Shown one piece after another: positions 9,040-17,699 of a stretch of 64,000 nucleotides of DNA; position 1 is the first letter of the stretch; every line of letters starts with the position of its first letter. A model generated the notes under the pieces. The model saw nothing but the letters and a program-made list of their open reading frames with translations, was not told where the DNA came from and searched no databases. A program made the position numbers and the translations under genes. The DNA is from Hyphomicrobiaceae bacterium (GTDB taxonomy: Bacteria > Pseudomonadota > Alphaproteobacteria > Rhizobiales > Hyphomicrobiaceae), in assembly GCA_008933705.1 (NCBI GenBank), contig WBUN01000005.1:1-64000 (forward strand), in the 5' to 3' direction.

Positions 9040-9288
9040 TCAGCGCCATCCATCAGCCGTGTGGAGCTGCCAGCGCCCTAGCGTCGCATTCGGTCGGAGG
9101 AACGCTTCCCCACACTCAGGGCAATCGGGAATCGGGTCATATGCTGAGAATTTTCGTGGGAAGCGATAGTGCCAGTCGCAGAACAGCTCGGCTCGGACCT
9201 TGCCCGGGATCACGATATCCTTTGCAACTCGGCAAATGCGATGGCCGTTCGGGCAGACGACCAGTGTTCCTGCTTGTGCGAGGATCAT
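9040..9288 (-). CDS. small zinc-ribbon-like protein
   Basis: 82 residues with VCPNGHRICRVAKDI near the start, then FCDWHYRFP, and CPECGEAFLRP near the end. The paired Cys/His sets suggest one zinc ribbon. The start at 9288 is preferred over GTG 9291 because GAGAGG lies 5 nt before it. It sits between the GDP-mannose dehydratase and a glycosyltransferase on the same strand, so it is part of the polysaccharide cluster. Its role is unknown; it could be a structural partner of a neighbouring enzyme. Confidence 0.6.
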   Translation of the reverse strand: MILAQAGTLVVCPNGHRICRVAKDIVIPGKVRAELFCDWHYRFPRKFSAYDPIPDCPECGEAFLRPNATLGRWQLHTADGWR

Positions 9289-9335
9289 CACAGCCTCTCG
9301 TCAACGCAAGGTGCCTCGGCACAACACGAGCCACC

Positions 9336-10259
9336 TCAACCGAACTGCTCCCGGTAGGCTTCGTAGATGGACCTACTGCCCTGCGGGAGGAAATCCCAGA
9401 TCGCCTCCGGCCCGTTCGCCAGCAGTGAACGGACAAGCAAGTGCGACTTCGTGTAGCCCAGGATCTCTGCTTCGAAGTCCTTTGTCAGATCGTGCTCATT
9501 GCGAGCTTGGAACACCGATGCTTTGCTGAACGCGACCTTGAACCCCTTGGCTTGGAGCCAGAATGCCCCCCAGATGTCGTCCATGCGCCCGATCCTTGGA
9601 AACAGGAAGTAGCCGGGGAACGCACGAGATGAGAGTATTGTGTTCTGAGAGTTGAAGGGCGCGATAGGGCCGCCCGCCAGCGGGAAGGGCCCATCTGAGA
9701 AGGTAACCCGGGGCCCGTGCTCCATCCGGCAGACAGCGTCTATGTCGGGGTCACCGTTCCAGAAGCCAGCTTCGACGTCGACCACCATGCGCTTCCTAGT
9801 CTTTCCGGAATAGTCGCGCTGAGCAAGCCACTGAATCGGGAAGCCACGATGCCAGAGATGTCGATACCCAGTTGCACCGACCGGATCGAATGCCGGAACA
9901 CCCGACTCGAAGTAATCGAGCTCCGCCTCTCCATCAACGAGCGTTGTCTGTCCCCAGGTATCGTAAGGAATGTTGTCGTCATCGACGGTGGCAATCAGTG
10001 ACGCGCCCTGCTTCGCAGCCCACAGAAACCCGAAGTTGCGCCGTTGCATGCAGTTCCAGCCAATGAGCTCCGACAACCGCGGAGCAAGCTTCTCCTGGTC
10101 GGCTGGCGAAAGGTAAGTCGCACCGTCGATGTGGTAGGGAGTAGGCGTCTTCAGATCGCCTGCGACGACTAGATGCCAACCGTCGAGCCTGGCGAACTTG
10201 TTGAGCGCTTCCGTCGGGGGGTTGATGGTTGTTGTGACAATCACCTTCGAAAAAGACAT
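9336..10259 (-). CDS. STELLO/DUF288-like glycosyltransferase
   Basis: 307 residues. It begins KVIVTTTINPPTEALNKFA and continues WHLVVAGDLKTPTPY, the opening I associate with the DUF288/STELLO family, and has an acidic nucleotide-sugar motif TVDDDNIPY near residue 100. A conserved-looking SQNTILSSRAFPGYFLFP follows in the middle. It is cytoplasmic, with no membrane segment. The position in the flippase/gmd/epimerase cluster supports sugar transfer to a glycan. Donor and acceptor are unknown. Confidence 0.65.
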   Translation of the reverse strand: MSFSKVIVTTTINPPTEALNKFARLDGWHLVVAGDLKTPTPYHIDGATYLSPADQEKLAPRLSELIGWNCMQRRNFGFLWAAKQGASLIATVDDDNIPYDTWGQTTLVDGEAELDYFESGVPAFDPVGATGYRHLWHRGFPIQWLAQRDYSGKTRKRMVVDVEAGFWNGDPDIDAVCRMEHGPRVTFSDGPFPLAGGPIAPFNSQNTILSSRAFPGYFLFPRIGRMDDIWGAFWLQAKGFKVAFSKASVFQARNEHDLTKDFEAEILGYTKSHLLVRSLLANGPEAIWDFLPQGSRSIYEAYREQFG

Positions 10260-10276
10260 CGCTCGTGGCCCTCGAC

Positions 10277-11215
10277 CTAATGCCGCGCTTGCGCGACGTT
10301 CTCAGCATACCAGCGATAGGCGTGTGCAAGGCCTTCCTCCGCCGTGAACGATGGCTGGAATCCCGCAGCGCGGAGTCGATCAACGCTGATGTTGGGGAAC
10401 TCGTGGCCCCTTGGCTTTGACAAGTCGAACCGAATGTTCCGTTTGACGCCCGAGACATCACCCAATGTCTCTGCGATCTCGCGTATGGCCAGCATGCGCC
10501 CGGTCGCCAGGTTCACGCGACCCGATACCCCCTGCATGATGATGATCAACGCCTGGGCAGCATCCCAGGAGTGCATGATATCTCGTCTCGACAGGCCATC
10601 TCCCCACACGTCTACATGACTGCCCGACTGGGCCGCCTCGTAGAACTTGCGGATCAGGGACGGAACGACGTGACCATTCTCGAGGTTGAACCGATCATTG
10701 GGACCGTAAAGGTTGGTGGAAATCGCAAACGCGTAGTCCATGCCGGAGCCCTGGTAGGCTTCGAGTTGAGACAGCATGGCCCGCTTTGCTTGCCCATATG
10801 CGCGTTCGCCCGGGTGGGGCTCCCCGAAGAACAGGAGTTCCTCGCGCAAAGGGCCTGGTTCAGCCGGCGGGCTCGGATAGGCGCAGATTGAGCCCATCGC
10901 AACGATCTTCTTCACACCGGCGCGGCGTGATGCTTCCGCGACATGTGTGTTCATCAGGGTGTTTTCGAGGAAGATTCGGCCGGGATCGCGCAGGTTGCCC
11001 CCGAGCCCGTAAACCGCTCCAGCCAAATGGAACACGTATTCCGGGCGATATTGGTCGCAGAATGCGTGTAGTGTCACGTCGTAGGACAACAAATCGAGGT
11101 CGCGCGAAGACAACGAAGTGCACGCCTCGAACCCAGCGCTCCTGAGCTTGCGCGTCAGGGCTGAGCCGAGAAGACCGGTGCCGCCCGTAATCAAAATGCG
11201 GCTCTTCGTTTCCAT
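10277..11215 (-). CDS. NAD-dependent epimerase/dehydratase, GDP-L-fucose synthase-like
   Basis: 312 residues with the Rossmann motif ILITGGTGLLGSALTRKL at the N-terminus, a catalytic serine in MGSICAYP and YGQAKRA as the YxxxK pair. These are GDP-L-fucose synthase (Fcl/WcaG) hallmarks; the following sequence AISTNLYGPNDRFN also fits. It would reduce the keto sugar made by Gmd, giving GDP-L-fucose or a related 6-deoxyhexose. The start METKSRIL has AAGGGA upstream; the longer open frame upstream reads like non-coding sequence. Product stereochemistry is not readable from the sequence. Confidence 0.8.
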   Translation of the reverse strand: METKSRILITGGTGLLGSALTRKLRSAGFEACTSLSSRDLDLLSYDVTLHAFCDQYRPEYVFHLAGAVYGLGGNLRDPGRIFLENTLMNTHVAEASRRAGVKKIVAMGSICAYPSPPAEPGPLREELLFFGEPHPGERAYGQAKRAMLSQLEAYQGSGMDYAFAISTNLYGPNDRFNLENGHVVPSLIRKFYEAAQSGSHVDVWGDGLSRRDIMHSWDAAQALIIIMQGVSGRVNLATGRMLAIREIAETLGDVSGVKRNIRFDLSKPRGHEFPNISVDRLRAAGFQPSFTAEEGLAHAYRWYAENVAQARH

Positions 11216-11232
11216 TGCGGATTCCCTTGTGC

Positions 11233-12186
11233 TCAAGCGATCCCTCGCCGAAGCCGCGTCACCAATCCAACTGCTCCTCGGACAACCCGACCCGGTGACG
11301 CGATCCACTCATTCCATGCTTTGCGAATGTAGCCTACGACGCGGAGGCTGAACCTCGGTGCTGCAAACGGCGCCGCCGCCTTGAATTCCTCAATACCGAG
11401 GCGGGGTGTGCTGTCGCCAAAACGAAGGACCCTCCCATCGTCGACGACAAAACGGCAATTGGCGTCCGCCACATCAGCATGGAGAACGATCGGATCAAGC
11501 CTGCCCCGAAGCTCGGGGTGGATCTGGTAGAACTTCTCAAGGTCGGAACGATAAGCGGGCGAGTTCGCGGTGCGCGTCTGATTGAAGGTTGGCTGATGGA
11601 TTACCCGAACTGGCAGCAAGTCAACCGGCACTCCTGCCTTGACACGGCTGATTGCAATTTCGTTGTCGCTGACGTAGGCCCTGAGCCCAGGATTCAGCAT
11701 GTACCCTGGCAGGGCCTCGACCCGCGCAACAAAGAAGTGCGCGCACGGGAAGTCCGCAAAGACGTTCCAGCCGAAGTGGCCCTTGTGGTTCCCTTCGTCC
11801 GACGAGAATATGCCAAACCGAAAGCCGGCATCCGCGATCACGGGAAAGAGCTGATCGAGCCACGCTCGCTTCTCTGGCAGCAGATCGTCGGCCCATAGCG
11901 CGACCCAGCGCGCCCCTTTCCTGATTGCTTCCTCGAGTGCGTAGTTGTACGCGCCGGTCATCCCGCGCGGTTCGAGCTTCCCCTCATCGATGAATGTGGC
12001 CCGGGCCGAAAACAGCCTGCGGAGGAGGGCAAGCTGCGCCGGGTTGTAGTTGGCGCACACCACGAAGTGCACTCGATAACCCTTTTGCGCCTTGAGGGGC
12101 ACCAATGAGAGCGTCAGAAGCAGATCGAGCAGTCTTCCCTTGGAAGGCAGCAGCAAAGCCAGCAATTCATCATCCGCTGCCGCCAT
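11233..12186 (-). CDS. glycosyltransferase (GT-A type)
   Basis: 317 residues. The N-terminal half resembles GT-A glycosyltransferases: a beta-strand opening LLALLLPSKGR, RGMTGAYNYALEEAI, then the metal-binding acidic motif WVALWADDLLPE near residue 98. A later stretch, FGIFSSDEGNHKGHFGW, is typical of rhamnan/fucose-type transferases I have seen, but the acceptor cannot be named. It is the first gene of the leftward polysaccharide operon and is divergent from another glycosyltransferase at 12524. Confidence 0.7.
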   Translation of the reverse strand: MAAADDELLALLLPSKGRLLDLLLTLSLVPLKAQKGYRVHFVVCANYNPAQLALLRRLFSARATFIDEGKLEPRGMTGAYNYALEEAIRKGARWVALWADDLLPEKRAWLDQLFPVIADAGFRFGIFSSDEGNHKGHFGWNVFADFPCAHFFVARVEALPGYMLNPGLRAYVSDNEIAISRVKAGVPVDLLPVRVIHQPTFNQTRTANSPAYRSDLEKFYQIHPELRGRLDPIVLHADVADANCRFVVDDGRVLRFGDSTPRLGIEEFKAAAPFAAPRFSLRVVGYIRKAWNEWIASPGRVVRGAVGLVTRLRRGIA

Positions 12187-12523
12187 TGTGACAGTCTCTT
12201 GAAGCCTCTCCCGCCCCGTCCACTAGTGCTCAAGCCGCGCCGCAGCGACCGAGATGACGTCCGTTCTCTTTATAGCGACCACAGGCGCATAGCAACTTGC
12301 GGCAGTAGCCCAGGTGCCTCCGTCTCATGGCTGAGGTTGCTTCCTGCTCATGTGTGGCAGCCGGTCAATGCCACGAGCGGAATCGCGTCGTGAGCAGCAA
12401 TGCAAACGAAGCTCAAGGACGTCGCAAGCGCAAAATCTGGGCACCACGTTGTCGACAGCGACCCTTTGTCATCGATTGGTCCCTCTAGCAGCTGCCCCCC
12501 GGGTTCGTTAGAGACTTTGCAGA
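12187..12523. other. divergent intergenic region between two glycosyltransferase genes
   Basis: 337 bp without a credible gene. It must hold promoters for both directions, but I do not see a clear -35/-10 pair or operator. Base composition is a little lower in GC than the flanks. Confidence 0.4.
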
Positions 12524-13591
12524 TTGGGCGAAGTCTTTGGGGGGAAGACAGAGGCTGTGCTTTCAATCTGCATTCCAACTTACAATTTTGGTGCCTTCAT
12601 CGGCGAGACGCTTGAGTCGATAGCCTGCCAGGATCTCTCCGGGGCCGAGATCGTCATCCTGGACAGTGCCTCAACGGACGATACGCCAGCTGTAGTCGCC
12701 GGATTCACGTCCAGGCTGCCCAATCTTCGGTACATCCGAGCAGACCGGAAGAACGGCATCGATCGCGACATGGCGCGTGTGGTTGAGGAGGCGCGCGGCG
12801 AGTACGTATGGCTCTTCAGTGCCGACGATATCATGCGCCCAGGGGCCGTCGCCGCGGTCGCGCGCGAACTGTCACCGGATATCGACGTCGTCCTTTGCAG
12901 CCATACAATTTGCGATCGGGAGATGCGCTTCCTGTTCGACTATCCGGTGCTCCGTGCGCCGTCCGGCGCAGTCTTTGACCTAGGAAGTGCCGGCTCGCGG
13001 CACGACTATTTCGCTCGTGCTGCGAATACCGAGGCATTTTTCAGCTTCATGAGCGGCGTCATCGTCAAGAGAGAGACCTGGCGATCGGTTCCCCTGAACG
13101 AGATGTTCGTGGGCTCCTGCTGGGCGCACGTGGCCCGATTGTTCGAGGTCATTGTCCGTTACGGCTTGAGGGTGCGCTATATCGGCGGCCCGCTCCTGGA
13201 CAAACGGGGGGATAACGATTCATTCGCCGCGGCCAGCACAGCAGAACGGTGGTGCCTCAGCATCGCTGGATACAGCGACATCGTGGCCGCATCTTTTGGG
13301 GCACACAGCATCGAAGCGCTCCACGTCAGGAGAGTGCTGCGAGTGGAGTTCCCACTCATGAGCTTTGTCTCTCTGCGCTACATATCGGTTCGTCTGGGCG
13401 TCCCCCAAGAGACCGCCCTTGTTGATGATCTGTGCCTGCGGCTGCATGGACCGGCGCGTGGCAATTGGAGGTGGCTTATCTACCGGGCGTTTGCATTGAT
13501 CCCAGCGGACTTCCTAAAGGGGCTCGGAAGAATGCTGGACGCGACCGGGACGAAGGGCATCCTCCGTTGGCTCATGCAGAGGCTGACCTAG
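12524..13591 (+). CDS. family 2 glycosyltransferase
   Basis: 355 residues with a classical GT2 fold: LSICIPTYNFGAFIGETLESI, then EIVILDSASTDDT (nucleotide-binding Asp) and VWLFSADDIMRP (DxD-like, near residue 104). The C-terminal 100 residues are less conserved and basic. The start is uncertain: TTG at 12524 or GTG at 12557, the latter giving the family-like start MLSICIPTYN with GGGGGA upstream. It transfers a sugar in the same glycan pathway as the leftward cluster, but is oriented the other way. Confidence 0.82.
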   Translation: MGEVFGGKTEAVLSICIPTYNFGAFIGETLESIACQDLSGAEIVILDSASTDDTPAVVAGFTSRLPNLRYIRADRKNGIDRDMARVVEEARGEYVWLFSADDIMRPGAVAAVARELSPDIDVVLCSHTICDREMRFLFDYPVLRAPSGAVFDLGSAGSRHDYFARAANTEAFFSFMSGVIVKRETWRSVPLNEMFVGSCWAHVARLFEVIVRYGLRVRYIGGPLLDKRGDNDSFAAASTAERWCLSIAGYSDIVAASFGAHSIEALHVRRVLRVEFPLMSFVSLRYISVRLGVPQETALVDDLCLRLHGPARGNWRWLIYRAFALIPADFLKGLGRMLDATGTKGILRWLMQRLT

Positions 13592-13900
13592 CTGGGGCGG
13601 GCCAAGTAGGTGGGGCGCCCAGCATCCCGAGCACCCGCCGATGGGGAAGGCCACACCTTACGGCAGATGCAGGCGCAGAAGCTCGATGTGGATCGCAAGC
13701 GCGTCGCCGTCGCGGCACGGATCGCAGAGCTGATAGGACCGCGCCCACGCTCCAACAGACGCTAGCCGGTGGGGCCGATGAGGCACGGGATTGCCAGGCC
13801 GAGCGCCTTTGACCGTCTTGAGCAACCGCGACAATGAGAGGCTGTGCGCGACAAAATTTGCGCGTACCATGCGTTTTCGAAGGGCGCAGGGGGTCGTGCC
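13592..13900. other. intergenic region, no convincing gene
   Basis: 309 bp. A short open frame in the plus direction ends RKRVAVAARIAELIG then a basic tail and a stop at about 13767. It looks like the C-terminus of a small phage or regulatory protein but lacks a supported start. It may be a remnant. Confidence 0.3.
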
Positions 13901-14974
13901 ATGTTGAAGGTTCTTTTCCGCTTCTTCGTATTGCTCGCCATCGCAGCTGCGTTCATGGCGTACTACTACGCCCCCTGGGTCAAGACCGAGTGGCAAATCC
14001 TAAGCGGCCGGCAAGCATTTCAGCGGGGAGACTTCCAGGTTGCCGTGGAGAACCTTTCATCGGCCATAGGGGCGCTAGAACAGCGCGGCAGTACGGACCG
14101 GAGCACCTATTGGCGGCGCGCCCTTGCGCAGAGCCACCTTGCCTTGCGGCAGGATGACGATGCCCTAAGACACTACCGCATGCTGACCGATAACAAGGCG
14201 CACTTCGCTCTCGGATTGCATGCTTTGCGGGCGGGCCAGTGGGGCACGAGCATTGATCTTCTCAAACGCGCGGCCGAAACGGAGCCCAACTGTGCCCTCT
14301 GCAAGGCTGCGCTCACTAACAGCATTGCCGCTGAGAGCGCGTACCGCAGCGGCGTTGAAGCCAAAGATGTGCAGGCCAAGGAACTGGAGTTGATGAAGGG
14401 GCCGGCAACATGCTTATGTTTCCTCGCTGTGGTGACTGCCGGTTCGGCCCTGACGTCCGGAGTACTGCAACCGAGACTCGTTGCGCTCGTACGCAAAGCG
14501 GGTGTGGGGAAGCAGGCGGCAGAGCGGGCGATCCGCCTGCTGGCAAACCAGCTATCGGGCAAGTGGGAGAAACTGCTGCAGCAAGCCAACGATGATCTTT
14601 GTCCACCGCTCACCCACAACGAAATCATCAAGGTTGCTTTGGGTTGGGCGGAACTCGCACCCTTCGGTGGTGATGCTCATAGGACCCTCATCGCGGCAGA
14701 TCAGACATTCCGACTGATAGGACCGCTGACAAATTATGGTCAGGCGCTCCTCGCCGAAAGTAACAGCGCCAGCCAGCTAACTTCGGCTGAGACGTTACGC
14801 ATCGCGCACTGGGACGCGCTCGTTGCAGCCAGCAAAAATCCGAGGTTTATCGACTTGGGCCTCGACAGCTTGCCGATGCCCGCTCAAAATGCCCCGGGTG
14901 GTTGGTTCTGGCGCGCGTGGGATGCGGTCAAGCCCGGCAATCGTTTCTGGTCTAGCACCCCGAAGCTCCCCTGA
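13901..14974 (+). CDS. membrane-anchored TPR-like protein
   Basis: 357 residues. An N-terminal membrane anchor (VLFRFFVLLAIAAAFMAYYY) is followed by helical repeats of TPR type: WQILSGRQAFQRGDFQVAVE, YWRRALAQSHLALRQDDDAL and FALGLHALRAGQWGTSIDLL. A second hydrophobic segment lies near residue 165 (CLCFLAVVTAGSALTSGVL). The start at 13901 has AGGGGG 7 nt upstream. TPR proteins serve as scaffolds, for example in envelope polysaccharide assembly. Its place just beyond the glycosyltransferases is compatible with that, but this is a guess. Confidence 0.6.
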   Translation: MLKVLFRFFVLLAIAAAFMAYYYAPWVKTEWQILSGRQAFQRGDFQVAVENLSSAIGALEQRGSTDRSTYWRRALAQSHLALRQDDDALRHYRMLTDNKAHFALGLHALRAGQWGTSIDLLKRAAETEPNCALCKAALTNSIAAESAYRSGVEAKDVQAKELELMKGPATCLCFLAVVTAGSALTSGVLQPRLVALVRKAGVGKQAAERAIRLLANQLSGKWEKLLQQANDDLCPPLTHNEIIKVALGWAELAPFGGDAHRTLIAADQTFRLIGPLTNYGQALLAESNSASQLTSAETLRIAHWDALVAASKNPRFIDLGLDSLPMPAQNAPGGWFWRAWDAVKPGNRFWSSTPKLP

Positions 14975-15012
14975 TCGGTACGTTGGCATCACGATCGGCT
15001 TATCATTCCCGC

Positions 15013-15255
15013 ATGCTCTCGAAGATGCAGCACATCGAGGACGACGAGCTTGAGCGACTGGCAGCCGAAGCTGGTCCCGACAGCCTCGAAGCGAAGACGC
15101 TGGACGATCTGCGGCGCGAACGTGCTCAAGATCGGCAGGCGTTCGCATTCCGCATCGGTGAGTTCTATTTGGTCGGCCCGATGCCGGATGCCGAGACTGA
15201 TCTCACCATGTCGCTGGCCTACGAGTACGTGAAGCGGATGCGGTCACCAATGTAG
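15013..15255 (+). CDS. small conserved protein, paralogue of 61842-62087
   Basis: 80 residues beginning MLSKMQHIEDDELERLAAEA, with a central acidic-helical part and a C-terminus LTMSLAYEYVKRM. It is nearly identical to the protein at 61842-62087 in the second element and to a short remnant at 63609. No known domain is recognised. Sequence conservation between two mobile elements suggests a small element-borne regulator or anti-host protein. No signal peptide or membrane segment is seen. Confidence 0.65.
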   Translation: MLSKMQHIEDDELERLAAEAGPDSLEAKTLDDLRRERAQDRQAFAFRIGEFYLVGPMPDAETDLTMSLAYEYVKRMRSPM

Positions 15256-15346
15256 CAACCACCGCGTCTGTCTGGTATCGTACCCACGGCCGCGATCGCA
15301 AAATACTTCCATGCACGGCGCGGCGTAGGCCTTCATTCCTGTTCAC

Positions 15347-16009
15347 ATGACGAAGAAGAACAAGCCGCGCCGCCTTCCGACACGGGAACAACTCCTGCGC
15401 AAACAGCGCAAGGCGTTCAGGCGAAAATTTGGCCGCGACCGGCGTCCGGGCGATCCCGTGTTCTTCGACCCGAGCGTCGATGATCCGACATCACTTGACC
15501 CTGACACCGTCAACGCGGAGGTGCTGGCCGCTCTTCGCAAGGCCGGCGCGCCACCGCAGGTGATCTTTGCCTACCGCCGAACCGGCCTGCTGGTGACAGA
15601 AAGCACGAAGGCCCTCATCTCGCCGGACCGCCTGGCGGAGTGGGACTCGGCGATCGATGAGTATTTCCGGCTCGAGCGCGAGGCCCAAGGATCTTCGCCT
15701 GACACTGCACAGGCCAGTGATCGCTCGTGGCACACCGACATTCCAGAGCTGCAGGCTCGCCCCCTTGAGCCTCAGGAGTACGACCTTTTGCTGGAGTGCC
15801 TGAGGGCAGTCGACAAGATCCTGTCGGCCGGCGCAACGACGATTTTGCGAATGGAACTCGCCGCAGCGCTGCTGGCAAGCGCTTGCTCCTCGGCTTATGA
15901 GAGCGCTGAAGACATGGGGGTACCGGAAGAAGCGCAGGAGCGGTATGATTTGTTCGAGGAGCTGACTGTTCGGAGATCCCGCGAACTTCGCGCTCAAGGA
16001 CGTGCCTGA
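15347..16009 (+). CDS. hypothetical protein, charged N-terminus
   Basis: 220 residues. A strongly basic N-terminus (MTKKNKPRRLPTREQLLRKQ) leads into KFGRDRRPGDPVFFDP, a stretch I associate with uncharacterised rhizobial proteins. The C-terminal third is helical (TTILRMELAAALLASACSSAYE). No catalytic motif is seen. Its last base overlaps the first base of the next gene, so the two are likely co-translated. The function is unknown. Confidence 0.6.
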   Translation: MTKKNKPRRLPTREQLLRKQRKAFRRKFGRDRRPGDPVFFDPSVDDPTSLDPDTVNAEVLAALRKAGAPPQVIFAYRRTGLLVTESTKALISPDRLAEWDSAIDEYFRLEREAQGSSPDTAQASDRSWHTDIPELQARPLEPQEYDLLLECLRAVDKILSAGATTILRMELAAALLASACSSAYESAEDMGVPEEAQERYDLFEELTVRRSRELRAQGRA

Positions 16010-16254
16010 TGATGAACAAGCCAAAGCCGATCCGAACGAAGGTCGACTATGAAGCGGCGGTGGCTCGCATTGAGGCGCTGATGGACGCCGAAGAGAACAC
16101 CCCAGAGGCTGACGAGCTCGACGTGCTGGCCACACTCGTGGAGGCCTACGAGGACAAGCACTATCCGATGGACCCGCCCGATCCTGTCGAGGCGATCAAG
16201 TTCCGCATGGAGCAGCAGCGTCGTTTGAAGCCCGGGAAGCCCGGTCGGCGGTAA
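16009..16254 (+). CDS. truncated HigA-like antitoxin N-terminal region
   Basis: 81 residues matching the N-terminal half of HigA-type antitoxins: KPIRTKVDYEAAVARIEALM and DELDVLATLVEAYEDKHYP, then DPVEAIKFRMEQQ. The helix-turn-helix that normally follows is missing; instead a basic tail RRLKPGKPGRR ends the frame. A second, frameshifted homologue lies at 28424. Without the DNA-binding half and without a HigB gene beside it, this is probably a remnant or an orphan fragment. Confidence 0.6.
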   Translation: MMNKPKPIRTKVDYEAAVARIEALMDAEENTPEADELDVLATLVEAYEDKHYPMDPPDPVEAIKFRMEQQRRLKPGKPGRR

Positions 16255-16265
16255 CCCGCGCGGCG

Positions 16266-16532
16266 TTATCGGCGCTTCCGATCCTGCCGCCTGGAACTCT
16301 GCCTCAGACGCACTCCAGGCCCTTTCACATCATCCTCGTCGATAAATTCGACGCCCACCGCCTCAAGCGCGCGGCGCCACTTCTGGACCGTCCCAAGCTT
16401 GGGGTCGCTCCCGTTGACTTCGAAGTCGCGGACGGTCGGCGCCGAGATCCCTGACCGGGCGGCCAAGTCGTCGCGCGACCAACCAACGAGAGCGCGGGCG
16501 GCACGGAGCTGGGCGGCTGTCAACATAGACAT
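16266..16532 (-). CDS. XRE-family transcriptional regulator
   Basis: 88 residues. A Cro/C1-type helix-turn-helix fills residues 1-60 (TAAQLRAARALVGWSRDDLA, then SGISAPTVRDFE), followed by EAVGVEFIDEDD and a basic tail. Small proteins of this kind, with the VGVEFIDE ending, are common regulators in Hyphomicrobiales phages and islands. It converges on the HigA-like fragment, with an 11-bp gap. The start may be two codons later, at 16526. Confidence 0.8.
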   Translation of the reverse strand: MSMLTAAQLRAARALVGWSRDDLAARSGISAPTVRDFEVNGSDPKLGTVQKWRRALEAVGVEFIDEDDVKGPGVRLRQSSRRQDRKRR

Positions 16533-16715
16533 GGGTTAGGGCTCGCTCTCCCATTGCGCAAGTTGGGCATCACGTATTGATGCTTGACTGTGCATTTTTG
16601 GTATCTTAACGTATAGATTCTTGTCGCGGCTTTGTCCACGGCAGTTAGAAGTAAGCGAGCCCCCGCCGGTCTTGCACACCGACGAGGGCTCTGACCGAGA
16701 ACACGGAGACGGCCC

Positions 16716-17255
16716 ATGATCCCGGCTGAAAGAAGCTCTAATTCCAAGCTGAGAAGTCGCGCAACCCGCGGCTTGCCCAAGCGCGCCCTGACCAAGACAG
16801 CATCGACGCCCCTCACGGAGATCGAGCGTCTCGGTAAGGAGATTGTGCGGCTGACAGAGGCAGAGCGGGCGTACGAAGAGGCTCTGGTTGGAGCCATCGG
16901 AGCGAATGCAGATCGTCTCGAAGCCCTCGATCGCGAAGCTTTCGAGCGCCGCGTCTCCATCGAAAGACACGTCGCCTCGCTGGAGCCCACAACGGCCAAC
17001 GATCTGATCATCTTTGCGGTCCTGCTCAAGGAACTGTTGGACGTCGGCGAAGCATCGGAGGGCGGCCCAAACGAAGATGAGTGGCGCCGGGTGAGCCTCC
17101 TTGTTCGTGGCCTTATACGTGGCATCGAGCGAGTTTGTGACACCGATGCCGGCGCCCTTGGCCTATCAGACTCCGCGACCGACGCTGACATGATCTGCTT
17201 CGCCGGTCAGCCGGAGAAGGCAATGTCCATGATTGCTGCGGAACCACTGGGCTGA
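16716..17255 (+). CDS. hypothetical coiled-coil protein
   Basis: 179 residues. A basic N-terminus is followed by a long helical, charged segment (LTEIERLGKEIVRLTEAERA and onwards to about residue 95) likely to form a coiled coil, then NDLIIFAVLLKELLDVGEA. No known domain is recognised. It is followed after 28 bp by a good intrinsic terminator. It sits between a regulator and the capsid gene, so it could be a phage accessory protein. Confidence 0.55.
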   Translation: MIPAERSSNSKLRSRATRGLPKRALTKTASTPLTEIERLGKEIVRLTEAERAYEEALVGAIGANADRLEALDREAFERRVSIERHVASLEPTTANDLIIFAVLLKELLDVGEASEGGPNEDEWRRVSLLVRGLIRGIERVCDTDAGALGLSDSATDADMICFAGQPEKAMSMIAAEPLG

Positions 17256-17283
17256 GCACCAACCCTGACTGCGGTTCGCTGCT

Positions 17284-17311
17284 GGCGACCTTCGGGTCGC
17301 CGTTCCTTTTG
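17284..17311 (+). terminator. intrinsic terminator with UUCG tetraloop
   Basis: Stem GGCGACC (17284-17290), loop TTCG, stem GGTCGCC (17295-17301), then GTTCCTTTTG. A perfect 7-bp GC-rich stem with a stable tetraloop and a U-rich tail ends the gene at 16716-17255. Confidence 0.75.
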
Positions 17312-17699
17312 TTGCAGCACGGTTGTCCTGCCGGCGCTGGAAAACTGGCCCTGTCTGTGCTACGAGATGCTTCGCAAGCGTGCCGTCGCGCGTAGCGAGG
17401 CCTGGGGCCTCCGGTAGCCGCTCCCTCTCTCGAGGCCGAGCTGGCGATGATCCGCAGGACGGCGTTTCCGTTCTCGTGTTGTGGAGGTCGGTGCACAGGG
17501 CCATCGGGACGATGGTGAAGTGCACCGAGGCGTCTCCGGGCGGGAAGCGCTTCGAAGGCGCGATTGGGAGAATCGCGGCATCTCGGTCCGGCGGGACGCT
17601 GGATCGGCCCGAGAGGTGTCCGACCTCTTGCCCGCAGTAGCCAGCGCAGAGCGCTCGCGCGCGGTACCGATCACTCCCGAGATCAGGAATCTCCACACG
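17312..17699. other. gap upstream of the capsid gene
   Basis: 388 bp in which I find no supported gene. HK97-type phages normally have portal and protease genes here; no recognisable remnant of either is visible in any frame I read. The capsid promoter or ribosome site should be within it (AGGAA at about 17685). Confidence 0.4.

Noticed and set aside
16009-16254. Functional HigBA toxin-antitoxin module
   Set aside because: The DNA-binding half of HigA is missing and no HigB gene is adjacent.
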